A stretch of DNA of 6,779 nt, taken from the NCBI GenBank assembly GCA_913052425.1, contig CAJXEG010000075.1, forward strand, positions 1-6,779, read 5' to 3'. The stretch comes from an uncultured Flavobacteriaceae bacterium. Lineage in GTDB: Bacteria > Bacteroidota > Bacteroidia > Flavobacteriales > Flavobacteriaceae. Numbering within the stretch: the stretch's first letter is position 1; each line of letters begins with the position of its first letter. Below, in pieces: positions 6,402 to 6,779 of the stretch. A program made the position numbers and the translations under genes. The notes under the pieces are model-generated. The model was not told the DNA's origin. It searched no databases and worked only from the letters and a program-made list of their open reading frames with translations.

Positions 6402-6779
6402 TTAGATCATTTTATTTATACCCCATTCGAGTCCCCTGAGTTCGGCCAGCCCCCTGAGTCTCCCAATGGCGGAGTAGCCGGGATTAATTTTTGGTTTTAC
6501 AAGGTCATCCAACATTTGATGTCCATGATCCGGTCGCATAGGAATGGAGGCATCTTGGCGATTTTCGGCGACTCTGCGTCTTTGTTCCCTGATTACTCTA
6601 ATGATGATCTCGAACATGTCCACATCACCTGTAAGATGATCTGCCTCAAAGAAATTACCTTGAGCATCACGCTTGGTACTTCTGAGGTGTAAAAAATGAA
6701 CACGATCAGCAAAAACATCGAAAATGGCGGGAAGGTCGTTATCGGCCCTCACGCCCAATGAACCGGTACAAAATGTAAT
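6402..6779 (-). CDS. uxuA: Mannonate dehydratase, C-terminal part (cut by window edge)
   Basis: The C-terminal 125 residues of mannonate dehydratase, which removes water from D-mannonate to give 2-keto-3-deoxygluconate in the cytoplasm. The frame is open to the right edge, so about two thirds of a protein of roughly 390 residues lies outside. Numbered from the edge, visible family motifs are FCTGS (3-7), GVRADNDLP (9-17), [12 protein letters not shown] (27-38), [11 protein letters not shown] (starting near 47), [12 protein letters not shown] (79-90) and [18 protein letters not shown] (99-116). Cys4, His31 and Asp84 match positions that hold the catalytic divalent metal in this family, and His85 and Tyr102 are expected active-site residues. 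A TTG at 6756-6758 is an internal leucine codon in the conserved CTGS-x-GVRADND block, not a start. The TAA stop is two bases before the uxaC ATG, so the pair is co-transcribed. The product supplies the substrate for KdgK at the other end of the operon. Confidence 0.95.
   Translation of the reverse strand: MTFCTGSLGVRADNDLPAIFDVFADRVHFLHLRSTKRDAQGNFFEADHLTGDVDMFEIIIRVIREQRRRVAENRQDASIPMRPDHGHQMLDDLVKPKINPGYSAIGRLRGLAELRGLEWGINKMI

Noticed and set aside
6429..6458. Direct repeat CCCCTGAGT, two copies about 19 bases apart
   Set aside because: It is explained by the repeated LRGL in the conserved C-terminus of UxuA.
6756..6758. TTG as the start of a short 118-residue gene at the right edge
   Set aside because: The frame is open to the edge, and the seven codons before it (ITFCTGS) belong to the conserved UxuA core, so the gene is a longer uxuA cut by the window.

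Overview
The window is one side of a tightly packed catabolic operon. All seven genes lie on the minus strand, so transcription runs from the right edge to the left edge. In order they are uxuA (mannonate dehydratase, cut by the right edge), uxaC (uronate isomerase), a three-gene TRAP transporter (dctP-, dctQ- and dctM-type), a DUF4861-type lipoprotein, and kdgK (2-keto-3-deoxygluconate kinase). About 43 bases are non-coding. There is no RNA gene, mobile element, CRISPR array or convincing terminator, and no stretch of 300 bases lacks a gene. Both ends of the transcription unit lie outside the window.

The organism is probably a member of the Bacteroidota, perhaps a marine or polysaccharide-degrading Cytophagales/Flavobacteriia-type bacterium. 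This is inferred from A/T-rich start regions with no recognisable Shine-Dalgarno sequence, two lipoprotein signal peptides, a DUF4861 protein (to my knowledge typical of glycan-degrading Bacteroidota), and a kinase ending in the GDASGRV-type tail common in that phylum. Genus and species cannot be read from the sequence.

The genes fit hexuronate use. The TRAP system would bring a uronate, most likely D-glucuronate, across the inner membrane. UxaC converts glucuronate to fructuronate. A reductase not present here (UxuB) would make mannonate. UxuA dehydrates mannonate to 2-keto-3-deoxygluconate (KDG), and KdgK phosphorylates it to KDPG. The KDPG aldolase (Eda) is also absent. UxuB and Eda are most simply expected just outside the window.

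The least understood part is the DUF4861 lipoprotein (1058-2224), which sits between the permease and the kinase. It is predicted to lie outside the cytoplasm, so it probably works on the uronate-containing material before import, but its reaction cannot be stated. Other points of interest are a TRAP transporter in the place of the more usual ExuT-type permease, a binding protein that appears to be lipid-anchored, stop/start overlaps that couple the genes, and a perfect 8-bp-stem hairpin inside dctP.
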